Origin: SSF14 sp037045585
GTDB lineage: Bacteria > Actinomycetota > Acidimicrobiia > Acidimicrobiales > Microtrichaceae
DNA length: 64,000 bases
Direction of reading: 5' to 3'
NCBI GenBank assembly: GCA_037045585.1
Contig: JBAOIR010000078.1
Location: 1 to 64,000 of the forward strand
This document shows positions 1 to 9,552 of this stretch, piece by piece. Each line of letters opens with the position of its first letter. The stretch's first letter is position 1. A program made the position numbers and the translations under genes. The notes under the pieces are model-generated. The model was not told the origin of the DNA, made no database searches, and worked only from the letters and a program-made list of their open reading frames with translations.

Positions 1-1307
1 AACGCGTCCGTCGTTACGGGGGTTCCTACCGGGCCCACGCCGCCGACCTCGAGGAGCGCCAGTGGTGGACCGCCGAGCAGCTGCAGGTCGACCAGGCCAG
101 CGCGTCTCCGCGCCATGGCGATCTGGTGCGCGGCGCGTGCCGTACTACCGCGACCTCTTCGCCGATCTGGGCTTGAAGGCGACCGACATCGAGCATGTCG
201 GCGATCTCGCCGCCCTGCCGGTGCTCGAGAAGGAGATCGTGCGCGCCAACCCGACGCGGTTCGTCCCCGAGGGCAAGCACGCCGTTCATCGCCCAGACCA
301 CCGGTGGCACGACGGGCACGCCCCTGAGCTACTCGGGCGACCCTCGACGCGGTGCGGTTCAACTACGCCACGTACGAGCAGACGCGACCGTGTGGAGCGG
401 GGTTCGTCTCGGCGATCGCATGGCCTCGTTCCACGGCCAGCCGATCGTGCCGGCGTCGGTCCAGGAGCCACCGTTCTGGCGTCGAACCCGGCGTTCAACC
501 AGCTGTATTCTTGGTGTACCACCTCAATTCGTCGACCCTGCCCAGCTACATCGACGAGCTCGCTGCGTTCGATCCCCAGGTGATGGTCGGATACACCTCC
601 GCCATTCATCGTATCGCCACGCACCTGTTGCAGTACGGCGACACGGATCGGGTGAACCCGCGGGCGGTCCTCGTCAGCTCCGAGACGCTCACACGGACGG
701 CGCGAGCGGACATCGAGCGGGCATTCGGGTGCCGGGTCTTCAACTCCTACAGCCTCGGCGAGCTGGTGGCGTACGTGTCACAGTGCCCCGAAGGTGACCT
801 GCACGTGAGCACCGAGTACGGCGTGATCGAGCTGCTCGACCTCGACGGTCACGGCACGACCGAGATCGTGGCCACGGGTCTCATCAACCGGGGGATGCCG
901 CTGCTTCGGTACCGCACGGGCGACCTCGCGACCGGCGGCGGAGCCGGCGTCGGCGCGAATGCGACCGCGGCCTACCGTGCCTCGCCGGCCTCGTCGGGCG
1001 CAACGACGACGTCGTCCACACCCCCGAGGGTGCCGTCGTGGGCCCGGCTCCGATGAGTCTCGCCTTCCAACGTGTCGCCAACCTGCGCCGCGCCCAGGTC
1101 CATCAGGATTCACCCGAGTCCCTCCGGATCCCCATCGAGACTGCTGCGGACTCGGGTCCCGACGACCTCGCCTTCCTCGAGCGCGAGCTGCGCAAGCGGC
1201 TGGGAATCTCATCGCGCTCGAGTTCGAGCCGGTCGATCAGTTGCCCGTGGACACGGGGCGGTAAGGAACGACTCGTGGTGTCCTCGATCGGACAGGCCTC
1301 AGCATGA
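1..1307 (+). pseudogene. CapK/PaaK-like adenylate-forming ligase, 5'-partial, multiply frameshifted
   Basis: Piecing the three forward frames together gives one protein resembling the phenylacetate-CoA ligase/CapK family, whose members activate carboxylates with ATP and often sit in polysaccharide clusters. Visible pieces in order are QWWTAEQLQ, VPYYRDLF, LAALPVLEKE, the Gly/Thr-rich AMP-binding loop TTGGTTGTP near 300-325, the YTSAIHRIA and NSYSLGE segments, LLRYRTGDLA near 900-930 and a C-terminal GKERLVVSS. The start lies before the window. At least six frame switches occur, near 110, 130, 285, 350, 500, 970, 1205 and 1258, yet no family motif is lost. This suggests sequence indels or very recent decay. 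It is followed directly by the glycosyltransferase. The substrate is unknown. Confidence 0.7.
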
Positions 1308-2384
1308 GCCGCACCCGTCGCCGTCAGCCCGGAACCGGCCGCAGGGCCGAACCTCCCGTCATCGGGTCCGTGGGCATCCACTCCAACGGCCGGCCCGACC
1401 TCCCGGTGAGCCAGAACGAGACCCTGGGAGCGCTGTTCGGGGCGTCGGGATACGAGGTGCGTCGCACGTCGGCGGTCCGGAGACCATCCCTTCGCACCGC
1501 CCATCAGATCGGGTCGATCCTCACCTGGTGGAACGTCGACGTGATCGTGGTCGCAGTGTTCTCCGGTCCGTCGTTCTGGATCGCCGACTTCGCCTCGTTC
1601 CTCGGTCGCTTGATGGGCAAACGCGTCGTGTTGTTCCTCCCGGGGGCAGGCTCCCCGAGTTCGGTCCGGCGCACCGTCGGCCGGTGGAAGCGGCCCTAAC
1701 CCCGGCCCCACATCGTGCTGGCTCCGTCGGAGTTCCTGGCCCGCACGTTCCACGAGTGGGGCATCGACGTCCGCATCGTTCCGAATGTGCTGTCACTCGA
1801 TCGCTACGAGTACACACCGCGACGGTTGGCGCGCCCGCGCCTGCTGGATGCGCACGTTCTACGAGCACTACGACCCGCTGATGGCGGTGCGGGTCCTGGC
1901 CCCGTCGCCGCCGAGGTTCCCGACGTCCGAATGACGATGGCGGGCGCCGACCAGGGCCTGCTCAGGCGACCCAGGCCGAGGCCCGCCGGTTGGGGTCTTC
2001 GAGCTCATCGAGTTCCCGGGGTACATCGGCGCCGAGGAGAAGCGACGAGCGCTGGCGGAGCACGACATCTTCATCAACACGAACGTTGTGGACAACATGC
2101 CCGTGAGCGTTCTCGAGGTCTCTGCCGCCGGACTCGTCCCGGTGGCGACGGCGGTGGGCGGCATCCCGAAACTGCTGACCGACGACGTCAACAGCGTGTT
2201 GGTGCCGACCGGTGATGACGAGGCGATGGCCGACGTGGTGCTCGCACTGCTGGCGGATCAGGAGCGGGTCGAACGTCTGTCGGCCGGGGCCCGCCGCGTG
2301 GCCGAGGACAGCGGCTGGGACCGCGTCCGCACCCTGTGGGAGGCGCAGTTCGCGTCGTTGCTGCCCCGGCCGGACGGGCCATGA
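1304..2384 (+). pseudogene. GT4-family glycosyltransferase, frameshifted
   Basis: This is a nucleotide-sugar dependent glycosyltransferase of the GT-B fold, family 4 type. The N-terminal half has GSVGIHSNGRPDLPVSQNE and then a hydrophobic strand at a membrane-associated Rossmann edge. The donor-binding half has VLAPSEFLARTF, RIVPNVLSL, WMRTFYEHYDP, FINTNVVDNMPVSVLE and the EVSAAGLVPVATAVGG helix typical of GT4 enzymes. The ATG at 1304 overlaps the end of the upstream ligase by 4 bp, so the two were co-translated. The frame breaks near 1690-1710 (an in-frame TAA at 1697), near 1845 and between about 1960 and 2040. Frame-corrected length is about 360 residues, normal for the family. The acceptor and linkage cannot be read from sequence. 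Confidence 0.72.
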
Positions 2385-3063
2385 GCAGCTCTTCGCCCCG
2401 CGCTTCGTGTTCGCCGGGCGTGCCCTCGGCGCGCCCGTGAGGTCCACATCCGCGACGTCCGCCCCGAGGACCTTCCGGTCATCGCCGAACTCCATCGCCA
2501 GGCGTTTCCCGAGAGCGTCCTCGGCCGCCTCGGCAGCGAGGCCGTCCGGCGCAGCTACACCTGGCAGCTCGACGGCCCGCACGAGGTGACGGCCCTCGTC
2601 GGGGTGGTCGACGGCCGCATCGCCGGGTTTCTCTTCGGAGGGATCTTCCGAGGTTCGATGATCGGCTTCCTCCGCCGCGAACAAGTGGTTCCTCGCCGGC
2701 CAAGTGCTACGCCACCCGGGCCTGCTGGCCGGGCCCCTCGGTCGCGACCGCATCGGTCTCGTGGTGCGTCTCCTCGGCCGTCGGCCCTCGCCCCAACCGG
2801 TGCCCGAGAACCCGGCGGCGGGTCCTGAACGCTCGTTCGGCGTGCTCGCGATCCGCGGTCGACCTGCACGTGCAGGGGAGCGGGGTGGGACGCCTGCTGA
2901 TGGGCGAGGCCACCCGCCGTGCCGCCGCCTCCGGATTCGCCGGCATGCATCTGTCGGTCCATCCCGACAACGAACGTGGCGTCGTGTTCTATCGGTTGCT
3001 TCGGGTGGAGCCGGTGAACGAACCGGACGGCGAGTGGGCGGGACGCATGCGAGTCAGGATTGA
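2381..3063 (+). pseudogene. GNAT-family N-acetyltransferase, frameshifted
   Basis: The ATG at 2381 overlaps the glycosyltransferase stop (ATGA). The corrected product reads EVHIRDVRPEDLPVIAELH at the N terminus, then strands ALVGVVDGRIAGFLFGG, and a C-terminal acetyl-CoA binding motif A of the form QGSGVGRLLMGEA near 2875-2915, followed by LSVHPDNERGVVFYRLLG. These are the standard elements of GCN5-related acetyltransferases, which transfer acetyl from acetyl-CoA to an amine. In this setting an amino-sugar is a reasonable but unproven acceptor. Frames change near 2436, 2680-2700, 2850, 3002 and 3058. The end at 3063 assumes the last shift; without it the frame runs on into the next gene. Confidence 0.65.
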
Positions 3064-4395
3064 CGGTCCGCGACGGCGCCCGCCGAGATCACCTGGGTCA
3101 ACCACGCCGGCTTCCTGCTGGCGTCGGGATCGACTGGGCTGCTCGTCGACCCGTGGGTCACCGGCACCGCGTTCGACGACGGATGGGCGCTCTACAGCGA
3201 GAGCGCGTTCGGCGGCGACGTCGTCTCGGCGACCACCCACCTCTGGTTCTCCCATGAGCACCCCGACCACTTCAGCCCGGCGTCACTGCGGCTCATTCCC
3301 GAGGCGGATCGGGCTCGCATCACGGTGGTGTACCAACCGACGCGCGACCGGCAAGGTGCTCGAGTTCTGCGCCCGCCTCGGCTTCGGTTGCGTGACCCTG
3401 CCGCCCCGGAGGTGGTACGACCTTGGTCCCGGACCGCTCGGTGATGCTGCTGCCGTGGAGCAGCGGCGACTCCATGCTGGCGATCCGCACGCCGTCGGGC
3501 ATCGTCCTCGACACCAACGACGCCGTCATCCGCGACCCCGCCACGATGCGTCGGGCCCTCGCGCTGCTCGTCGGCGAGTCCGTCGAGGTGCTGATGGTCC
3601 AGTTCTCCTACGCGAACTGGGAGGGCAACCCCGAGGACGTCGAGCGCCGCGTGGCGGTGGCTCCAAGCTCGACGCGCCGGTGGTGCAGGCGAACGTGAGT
3701 TCCGCTCCGTGGGTCGTGCCGTTCGCCAGCTTCGTGTGGTTCTGCCACGAGGAGAACCACTACCTCAACGACCTCGTCAACTCGGTGGGCGACGCCGTCG
3801 CTGCGATCGGGGACCGCACGTCGGCGCTCCCGGTGGTGCTGAGCCCGGGCGAACGCTGGACCATCGGCGACCAGCACGATCCCGGGCCGGCAGTGGCCAG
3901 GTACTACGCCGACCTCCTGCCGCGGTCGGCAGTGGCCGTCGCACGACCTCGCGCCCGCGTGGAGTCTACTGAGCTGGTCGAGGCCTCGGCGAACTTCCTC
4001 CGCCGCCTCACCGAGCTCAATGGCCGACTGGTCATGGCGACCCTCGAGCGGGTCGGCACGCTGGGCGAGGCGCGCATCCTGGTTAGTGACCTCAAGACCG
4101 GTGCCACCCTGCGACCGAGTGGGCTCTCGCCCGATGCCTCTGTCACGGGCGGCTCCGCCGACATCGTGATGAGCTCCGCCGCGTTGTGGTTCGCGTTCGC
4201 GCAGCTCTACGGCGGGGCGACACTCCACGTCAACGGTCGATTCCGGGAGCCGCCGCCGGGCGACGCCTCGAGGTTCCGCAACTACGTCCGCCTCTCGAAC
4301 CTCAATGCGCAGGGGTTTCAGTACTGCGGAGCGGGCCGGTGTACGCCCGGCGGGCCGCTGAGGTCGCCGCCCGTCTCGTCGATCGTCGGCGGTAG
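3060..4395 (+). pseudogene. MBL-fold metallo-hydrolase of the glycan cluster, frameshifted
   Basis: The corrected protein begins near the TTG at 3060 and reads EITWVNHAGFLLASGS, GLLVDPW and then the metal-binding motif WFSHEHPDHFS (3245-3280), the HxHxDH signature of metallo-beta-lactamase fold hydrolases. Further on it has VMLLPWSSGDSMLAIRTPSG, VLDTNDAVI (a second metal-ligand region) and a long C-terminal half with FVWFCHEENHYLND that is not part of the minimal fold. The general shape resembles UlaG-like or CMP-NeuAc hydroxylase-like MBL proteins of surface-polysaccharide loci; that link is inference. Frame breaks lie near 3085, 3335, 3425, 3655 and 4345. Corrected length is about 445 residues. 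It ends 20 bp before the convergent epimerase. Confidence 0.62.
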
Positions 4396-4414
4396 CGGGC
4401 GCCACCGCGTCCGC

Positions 4415-5354
4415 TCAGGCCGGCAGGACCGAGCGGAACCAGTCGATGGTGTGGACCAGGCCTTCGGGCAGTGCCACCGGCTCCAGCGTCGGGGAACAGC
4501 GCGAGCAGGCGGTCGTTCGCTGCCTGGGAGTGCGGCACATCACCGGCCCGTGGGCGTGTGGTTGCGTTCGACCGCCGTGCCGAGGATTCCTTCGAGCTTC
4601 GCGATCACGCTCAGCAGGTCGGTGCGCGTGCCGAACGCGAGGTTCACCGGGCCGTCGTGGTCCACGCGCCGCGCGAGTGCATCGGCGATCACCTCGGTCA
4701 CGGTGCCCACGTAGGTGAAGTCGCGGCTCTGCGTGCCGTCGCCGTGCACGGTGAGGGGCTCGCCGCGCAGCGCGGCGTCGACGAACGCGGGGATCACCGC
4801 GGCGTACGCGTGCCCCGCGGCCTGGAGCGGGCCGAACACGTTGAAGAACCGGAACGCCAGTACCGGCAACGCGAAGCAGCGCCGGTACGCGAGCGTGTAC
4901 GACTCGGTGGCGAGCTTCGACACCGCGTAGGGCGAGGCCGGCATCGGCACGAGGCCTTCGTGCTTCGGCAACGTGGGGTTGGCGCCGTACACCGATGACG
5001 ACGACGCCACGATCACGTGCCCACCGCCGGCGGCCGCTCGAGCCGCTTCGAGCACCTCGACCGTGCCGGTGGCGTTCGCCTCGTGCGACGCCACCGGGTC
5101 CTCGATCGAGCGGGGCACCGAGGGCCGGGCCGCGAGGTGCACGATCGCGTGGCTCCGTCGGCGAGGCACGAGCCGAGCAGTGTCGGCATCGAGGATCGAG
5201 CCCTCGACGAAGTTCCACGTCGAGGCCGGCGAGGTTGTCGCGACCCGGTCGACAGGTCGTCGAGCACGACGACCTCGCCGAAGCCGTCGGCGAGGAGCCG
5301 GCGCACGAGGTTCGCGCCGATGAACCCTGCACCACCGGTGACCAGCACCTTCAT
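4415..5354 (-). pseudogene. NAD-dependent sugar-nucleotide epimerase/dehydratase, frameshifted
   Basis: An extended short-chain dehydrogenase. From the ATG at 5354 it opens with KVLVTGGAGFIGANLVRRLL, carrying the GxxGxxG NAD-binding loop at residues 7-13, then VVLDDLSTG. The middle frame gives IVHLAARPSVPRSIEDP, the serine segment VIVASSSSVYG and the catalytic Tyr-Lys pair in SPYAVSKLATE, followed by FRFFNVFGP and DGTQSRDFTYV. The C terminus LVHTIDWFR is typical of GalE/WbpP-like epimerases acting on UDP- or GDP-sugars. Frames change near 5250, 5215, 5165 and 4540. It is convergent with the preceding cluster and probably supplies it with an epimerised sugar nucleotide. The exact substrate is undetermined. 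Confidence 0.72.
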
Positions 5355-5493
5355 TCGAGCCTCCGTATCGAGTCATCGGTCCGACTGAGCAGGGTAGGGG
5401 GTATCGACGGCCGCGACACACCTTCTGTGCATCTGGGTGCCGGGGTTCGTACCCTGGGACGGACCGATTTGGCGGGAGAGGGAAGGATCGCCG

Positions 5494-6779
5494 ATGAGTC
5501 AGGCTGATACGAACGTCCGGCTGTTGATCGCAATTGCCGCGATCGTCGGGGCGGCCCGCTGCGTCGGCTGGCTCGCAGTCCGGCGCACCAGCCGAGGGTC
5601 CTCGGCGAGATCCTGGCCGGCATCCTGCTCGGCCCCCAGCCTGCTGGGAATCGTCGCCCCAGACGTCCAAGCCTATCTCTTCCCCGGGTCGGTGCTGGGC
5701 GGCCTCAACGCGATCGCCCAGATCGGCCTCGTGCTGTTCATGTTCCTGGTGGGACTGCACCTCGACCTCGACCAGATGCGGGGGCAGAGCCACCGGGCCG
5801 TGGCGATCAGCCATGCCTCGATCATCGTGCCGTTCGGACTCGGCGCCGGTCTCGGTGCACTGCTGCACCCCACCTGCGGACGGTCCACGGATCGGCTGAG
5901 CTTCTCGCTCTCTCTTCGGCATCGCCATGGCGATCACAGCGTTCCCTGTGCTGGCGCGGGTCCTCCAGGAGGCCAACATCGACCGCACCCGCATCGGGGC
6001 GCTGACCCTCACGTGCGCGGCGGTCGACGATGTCACAGCGTGGTGCGCTCTTGCGGTCGTCGTGGCCATCGTCGAGTCGAGCAGCGTCGCCGGCGCCGCG
6101 ACGACGATTGGTGTCAGCCTGTTGTTCGTCGGCGGGCTCGTGGGTTTGGTCCGTCCAGCGCTCCGGCGGCTCCCGCCGGTGTCGCTTCCCTTCGCCGTCG
6201 CCCTGGCGCTGGTATCCGCCTGGCTGACCGAACGGATCGGCATCCACGCCATCTTCGGGGCATTCTTCGCCGGCGCCAACGTGCTCCACGCTCACCGCGC
6301 CGGACCGTTCAGTCCTGACCGAGCGCCTCGAGCTCGTCACCACATCGGTGCTTCTCCCGATGTTGTTCTTCGTCGTCGTGGGGTTGTCGACCAACTTGGG
6401 GCTCCTCAATGCCGCCGCGCTGTGGGCCGTCACCGCCGTGGTGGTGATCGTCGCGATCGGCGGCAAACTCGGTGGCTCCGCCGTCACCGCCCGCCTAATG
6501 GGGGAGACGTGGCAAGACTCGCTCACCATCGGTGTGCTGATGAACACCGGGGACTTACTGAGATCGTGATCCTCACGGGTCGCGCTCGAGCTAGGGGTGA
6601 TCGACGAGACGGTGTTCACGATCATGGTGATCATGGCGCTCGTCACGACCCTCATGGCCGGTCCGGCCCTCCGGGCGTTGGGCGCGGCCCGCCCACCGGC
6701 GCCGGCCGGTGAGGGCGGGGTCGAGGGGGCGGTCGCCGCTGATCGGCCGTCCGGCTTTGGCCCCGTCGCGCCAGTCTGA
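5494..6779 (+). pseudogene. CPA2-family cation:proton antiporter, frameshifted
   Basis: The product is an integral membrane Na+ or K+/H+ antiporter of the KefB/NapA type. The ATG at 5494 follows a strong GGAGAGGGAAGGA ribosome site. Hydrophobic helices cover most of the corrected ~430 residues: LLIAIAAIVGA, GLVLFMFLVGLHLDLDQM (family signature), ITAFPVLARVLQE, the AAVDDVTAWCALA helix carrying the conserved tandem aspartates used for cation exchange, FGAFFAGANV, LLPMLFFVVVGL and ETVFTIMVIMALVTTL. Frames change near 5580, 5912, 6312 and 6556. It ends 15 bp before nuoA, so it may be transcribed into the complex I operon. Confidence 0.75.
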
Positions 6780-6794
6780 GTAAGTTCTAAGGCC

Positions 6795-7169
6795 GTGTGG
6801 ACCGCGAGTGATTTCCTCCGGCAGTACTTGGCTGTCCTGATCGTCGGCGTCGTTGGCGCCGGCCTGGTCGGGCTCCTGCTTGCCGGCAGCCATCTGTTGC
6901 GGCCGGCCCGTCGCCAGCCCGAGAAGCACATCACCTACGAGAGCGGTGTCGACCCCGTCGGCTCGATGTGGACGCAGTCCCAGGTCCGCTACTACGTGTT
7001 CGCCCTGCTCTTCGTCATGTTCGACGTCGAGGCCGTGTTCATCTTCCCGTGGGCGACCCGCCTCGAGGCGTACGGCCTGTTCGGCCTCATCGAGATGGGC
7101 ATCTTCGTCTTCATCCTGCTGCTCGGCCTCATCTACGCCTGGCGCAAGGGGGTCCTCAAGTGGGTCTAG
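6795..7169 (+). CDS. nuoA: NADH-quinone oxidoreductase subunit A
   Basis: Small membrane subunit of complex I (124 residues, GTG start) that sits at the junction of the peripheral and membrane arms. Three transmembrane helices are visible, at about residues 10-32, 65-86 and 93-115. The long loop contains YESGVDPVG and the following FALLFVMFDVEAVFIFPWA, the strongly conserved NuoA signature with acidic residues on the quinone/proton path. The stop lies inside the start of nuoB (10-bp overlap), so the two are translationally coupled. It is the first gene of a ten-kilobase operon. No clear promoter was seen between the antiporter and this gene. Confidence 0.96.
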   Translation: MWTASDFLRQYLAVLIVGVVGAGLVGLLLAGSHLLRPARRQPEKHITYESGVDPVGSMWTQSQVRYYVFALLFVMFDVEAVFIFPWATRLEAYGLFGLIEMGIFVFILLLGLIYAWRKGVLKWV

Positions 7170-7666
7170 GTCTCGTCGAGGCCGGCAAAATCCCGAAGCC
7201 GCTGAGCAAGCTGCTGAACCAGGGCCGCAAGTACTCGCTCTGGGTGTACCAGTGGGGCCTCGCGTGCTGCGCCATCGAGATGGGCGCGGCGTTCGGCTCG
7301 CCCCGCTACGACGTGATGCGCCTCGGCGTCATCCCGCTGCCGGCGAGCCCCCGTCAGGCCGACCTCGTGGTCATCTCCGGCACGGTCACCGACAAGATGG
7401 CTCCGGCCATCAAGCGGCTCTACGAGCAGATGCCCGACCCGAAGTACGTGATCTCGATGGGCTCGTGCGCCAACTGCGGCGGCCCGTACTGGGACTCGTA
7501 CTCCGTCACCAAGGGCGTCGACCAGATCATCCCCGTCGATGTGTACGTCCCGGGCTGCCCGCCGCGGCCCGAGGCGCTGCTCGAGGGTGTCGTGCTGCTC
7601 CAGGAGCGCATCGGCAACGAGGACATGGCGAGCCGCTGGGCAGGTGATCCCTTTGTCGTCGACTGA
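7160..7666 (+). CDS. nuoB: NADH-quinone oxidoreductase subunit B
   Basis: The peripheral-arm subunit that holds iron-sulfur cluster N2, the last electron carrier before quinone. From the GTG at 7160 the protein has 168 residues. The four N2 ligands are present: the tandem pair Cys36-Cys37 in GLACCAIEM, Cys103 in GSCANCGG and Cys133 in PGCPPRPE. The open frame extends far upstream, but only the 7160 start gives a normal NuoB length, and it overlaps nuoA by 10 bp. Electrons reach N2 from upstream clusters normally housed in NuoG/NuoI; NuoG is missing from this operon. Confidence 0.97.
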   Translation: MGLGLVEAGKIPKPLSKLLNQGRKYSLWVYQWGLACCAIEMGAAFGSPRYDVMRLGVIPLPASPRQADLVVISGTVTDKMAPAIKRLYEQMPDPKYVISMGSCANCGGPYWDSYSVTKGVDQIIPVDVYVPGCPPRPEALLEGVVLLQERIGNEDMASRWAGDPFVVD

Positions 7667-7726
7667 TGAGACTCCGGTGACCGACGAGGTCACGCCCGAG
7701 ACGGCCGAGACCCGACCTCCGAAGAG

Positions 7727-8383
7727 GTGGTCGTGGCCCGCGAGCCCGATCCGCTCCGCGACCCGATCCTCGAGGAGCTCGCTTCGCTCGTCGGCGACGC
7801 CATCGTCGAGACGCACGTGCTGCCCGGCAAGGACATGTGGGTGCGCGTGCGCCCCGACGCCTGGGCCGAGGTCGCCCACAGCGTGCGGTTCACGCTCGGT
7901 GCCCGCTACTTCGGGTTCCTGTCGGCGATCGACTGGATGCCGTCGCCCTTCGGTCGCTCGATGGACTCCGAGGTCGACAACCTGATCAAGGGTGCGGCCG
8001 AGAAGAAGACCGAGACGATGGCCACGGGGTACGCCGGCGGCGACACCCGCTTCCAGGTCTTCGCCCGGGTCGCCAACATCAAGGACCACTGGGGCATCAC
8101 CCTCAAGGCCGACGTCGGCGACGAGAATCCCTCGATCGAGACGTGGACCAAGGTCTACGCCGGCGCCGACTGGCACGAGCGTGAGGCGTGGGAGATGTTC
8201 GGCATCGACTTCGTCGGCCACCCCGGCCTCCGCAAGATCTACCTGCCGGCCGACTTCGAGGGCACCCCGCTCCGCAAGGACTTCCCGCTGCTGGCCCGCA
8301 TGGTGAAGCCGTGGCCGGGCATCGTCGACGTCGAGCCCATGCCCGGATCGGGCGACGACGAAGAGGGCGAGGACGCATCGTGA
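7727..8383 (+). CDS. nuoC: NADH-quinone oxidoreductase subunit C
   Basis: The 30-kDa-type peripheral subunit (218 residues from this GTG) that packs against NuoD. The family signature is clear near the C terminus: HEREAWEMFGIDFVGHPGLR, then DFEGTPLRKDFPL. The start is uncertain. A GTG at 7677 in another frame encodes an acidic leader (VTDEVTPETAETR) of the sort common on actinobacterial NuoC, so the true start may be 7677 with a one-base indel near 7715. The GTG at 7727 has a purine-rich GAAGAG only a few bases upstream. The stop overlaps the nuoD start (GTGA). Confidence 0.93.
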   Translation: MVVAREPDPLRDPILEELASLVGDAIVETHVLPGKDMWVRVRPDAWAEVAHSVRFTLGARYFGFLSAIDWMPSPFGRSMDSEVDNLIKGAAEKKTETMATGYAGGDTRFQVFARVANIKDHWGITLKADVGDENPSIETWTKVYAGADWHEREAWEMFGIDFVGHPGLRKIYLPADFEGTPLRKDFPLLARMVKPWPGIVDVEPMPGSGDDEEGEDAS

Positions 8384-9552
8384 CCGCGATCACCGACCGT
8401 CAGAAGCTCGCGTACATCGCCGGCCAGGCCGCCGATGCCCGCGTGAACCTCGAGATCGAGACCGAGGGCATGACCCTCAACATGGGTCCGCAGCACCCGG
8501 CGACCCACGGCACGCTGCGCATCGTCGCCCGTCTCGACGGCGAGCAGGTCATCTCGGCCGACCCGGTCATGGGCTACATGCACCGTGGCTACGAGAAGCT
8601 GGCCGAGGTGCGCACGTACCCGCAGGTCACGACGCTCATCAACCGCATCGACTGGCTCGGCAGCTTCGCCAACGAGGTGCCGTTCATCCTCGCCGCCGAG
8701 CAGCTGATGGAGATCGAGGCGCCGCCGCGTGCTCAGTGGATCCGCACGATCCTCTTCGAGCTCAGCCGCATCTCCAACATCGTGCTGTTCCTCGGCGACA
8801 TGGCGGTGCAGCTCGGTGCGCTGACGCCGGTGTTCTTCGCCTTCCGCGATCGCGAGCACGTCCTCAACCTCATCGAGTCGGTGACGGGTGGCCGGTTCCA
8901 CCCGAACTTCGACCGCATCGGTGGCCTCAAGGACGACCTGCCCAAGGGCTGGCTCGACGAGTGCAAGGCCGTCATGGAGAAGATGCGGAAGTTCTGCGAC
9001 GAGATGGAAGAGCTCGTGATGGGCTCCCAGATCTTCGAGGCCCGCACCCGCGGCGTGGGTGTCATCCCGCCCGACGTCGCGCTGCAGTACGGCTTGAGCG
9101 GTGCCAACGCCCGTGCGTCGGGCATCGACTGGGACATCCGTCGCGACAACAACGTCGGCCTGGTGTACGACCAGCTCGACTGGAAGGTCTGGACCCACGT
9201 CGACGGCGACAGCTACGCCCGCTTCTGGGTGCGCATGCAGGAGACCCGCGAGGCGACCCGCATCGTCGACCAGCTCTGCGACGGTCTGCCCAAGGGCCCG
9301 ATCATGGCCAAGGTGCCCCGCATCATCAAGGTGCCGGCCGGAGAGGCGTATGTCCCGACGGAGAACCCGCTCGGCGAGATGGGGTACTACATCGTCTCGA
9401 AGGGCGATCTGGTGCCGTTCCGGGTCAAGGTCCGTACGGCCAGCTTCAACAACGTCTCGATCACGCCCTGGCTTCTCCGCGGCGTGTACGTGCCAGACAT
9501 CATCACGATCCTGGCCTCGCTGTACTTCATCCTGGGGGACATCGACCGATGA
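8380..9552 (+). CDS. nuoD: NADH-quinone oxidoreductase subunit D
   Basis: The 49-kDa-type subunit (390 residues) that forms the quinone-binding pocket with NuoB. Landmarks are NMGPQHPATHGTLR (residues 34-47), whose histidine contacts the quinone head, MGYMHRGYEKL (Arg69), PPRAQWIR, LGALTPVFFAFRDRE and the C-terminal ILGDIDR. Arg69 in the HRG motif aligns with the region of NDUFS2 where NDUFAF7/MidA methylates an arginine in mitochondria, which is relevant because a MidA-type gene lies at 17321. Start and stop overlap nuoC and nuoH by 4 bp each. In the usual order nuoE, nuoF and nuoG would come next; here nuoH follows at once. Confidence 0.97.
   Translation: MTAITDRQKLAYIAGQAADARVNLEIETEGMTLNMGPQHPATHGTLRIVARLDGEQVISADPVMGYMHRGYEKLAEVRTYPQVTTLINRIDWLGSFANEVPFILAAEQLMEIEAPPRAQWIRTILFELSRISNIVLFLGDMAVQLGALTPVFFAFRDREHVLNLIESVTGGRFHPNFDRIGGLKDDLPKGWLDECKAVMEKMRKFCDEMEELVMGSQIFEARTRGVGVIPPDVALQYGLSGANARASGIDWDIRRDNNVGLVYDQLDWKVWTHVDGDSYARFWVRMQETREATRIVDQLCDGLPKGPIMAKVPRIIKVPAGEAYVPTENPLGEMGYYIVSKGDLVPFRVKVRTASFNNVSITPWLLRGVYVPDIITILASLYFILGDIDR

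Noticed and set aside
2870..4714. A single 614-codon forward frame joining acetyltransferase and MBL sequence
   Set aside because: Only parts of this frame carry real motifs; others are out of frame. It is a chance fusion caused by indels, not a two-domain protein.
4540..6279. 579-codon minus-strand frame covering the epimerase and antiporter
   Set aside because: Only the stretch inside the epimerase (about 4540-5215) matches a family. The upstream part is antisense to the antiporter and is low-complexity.
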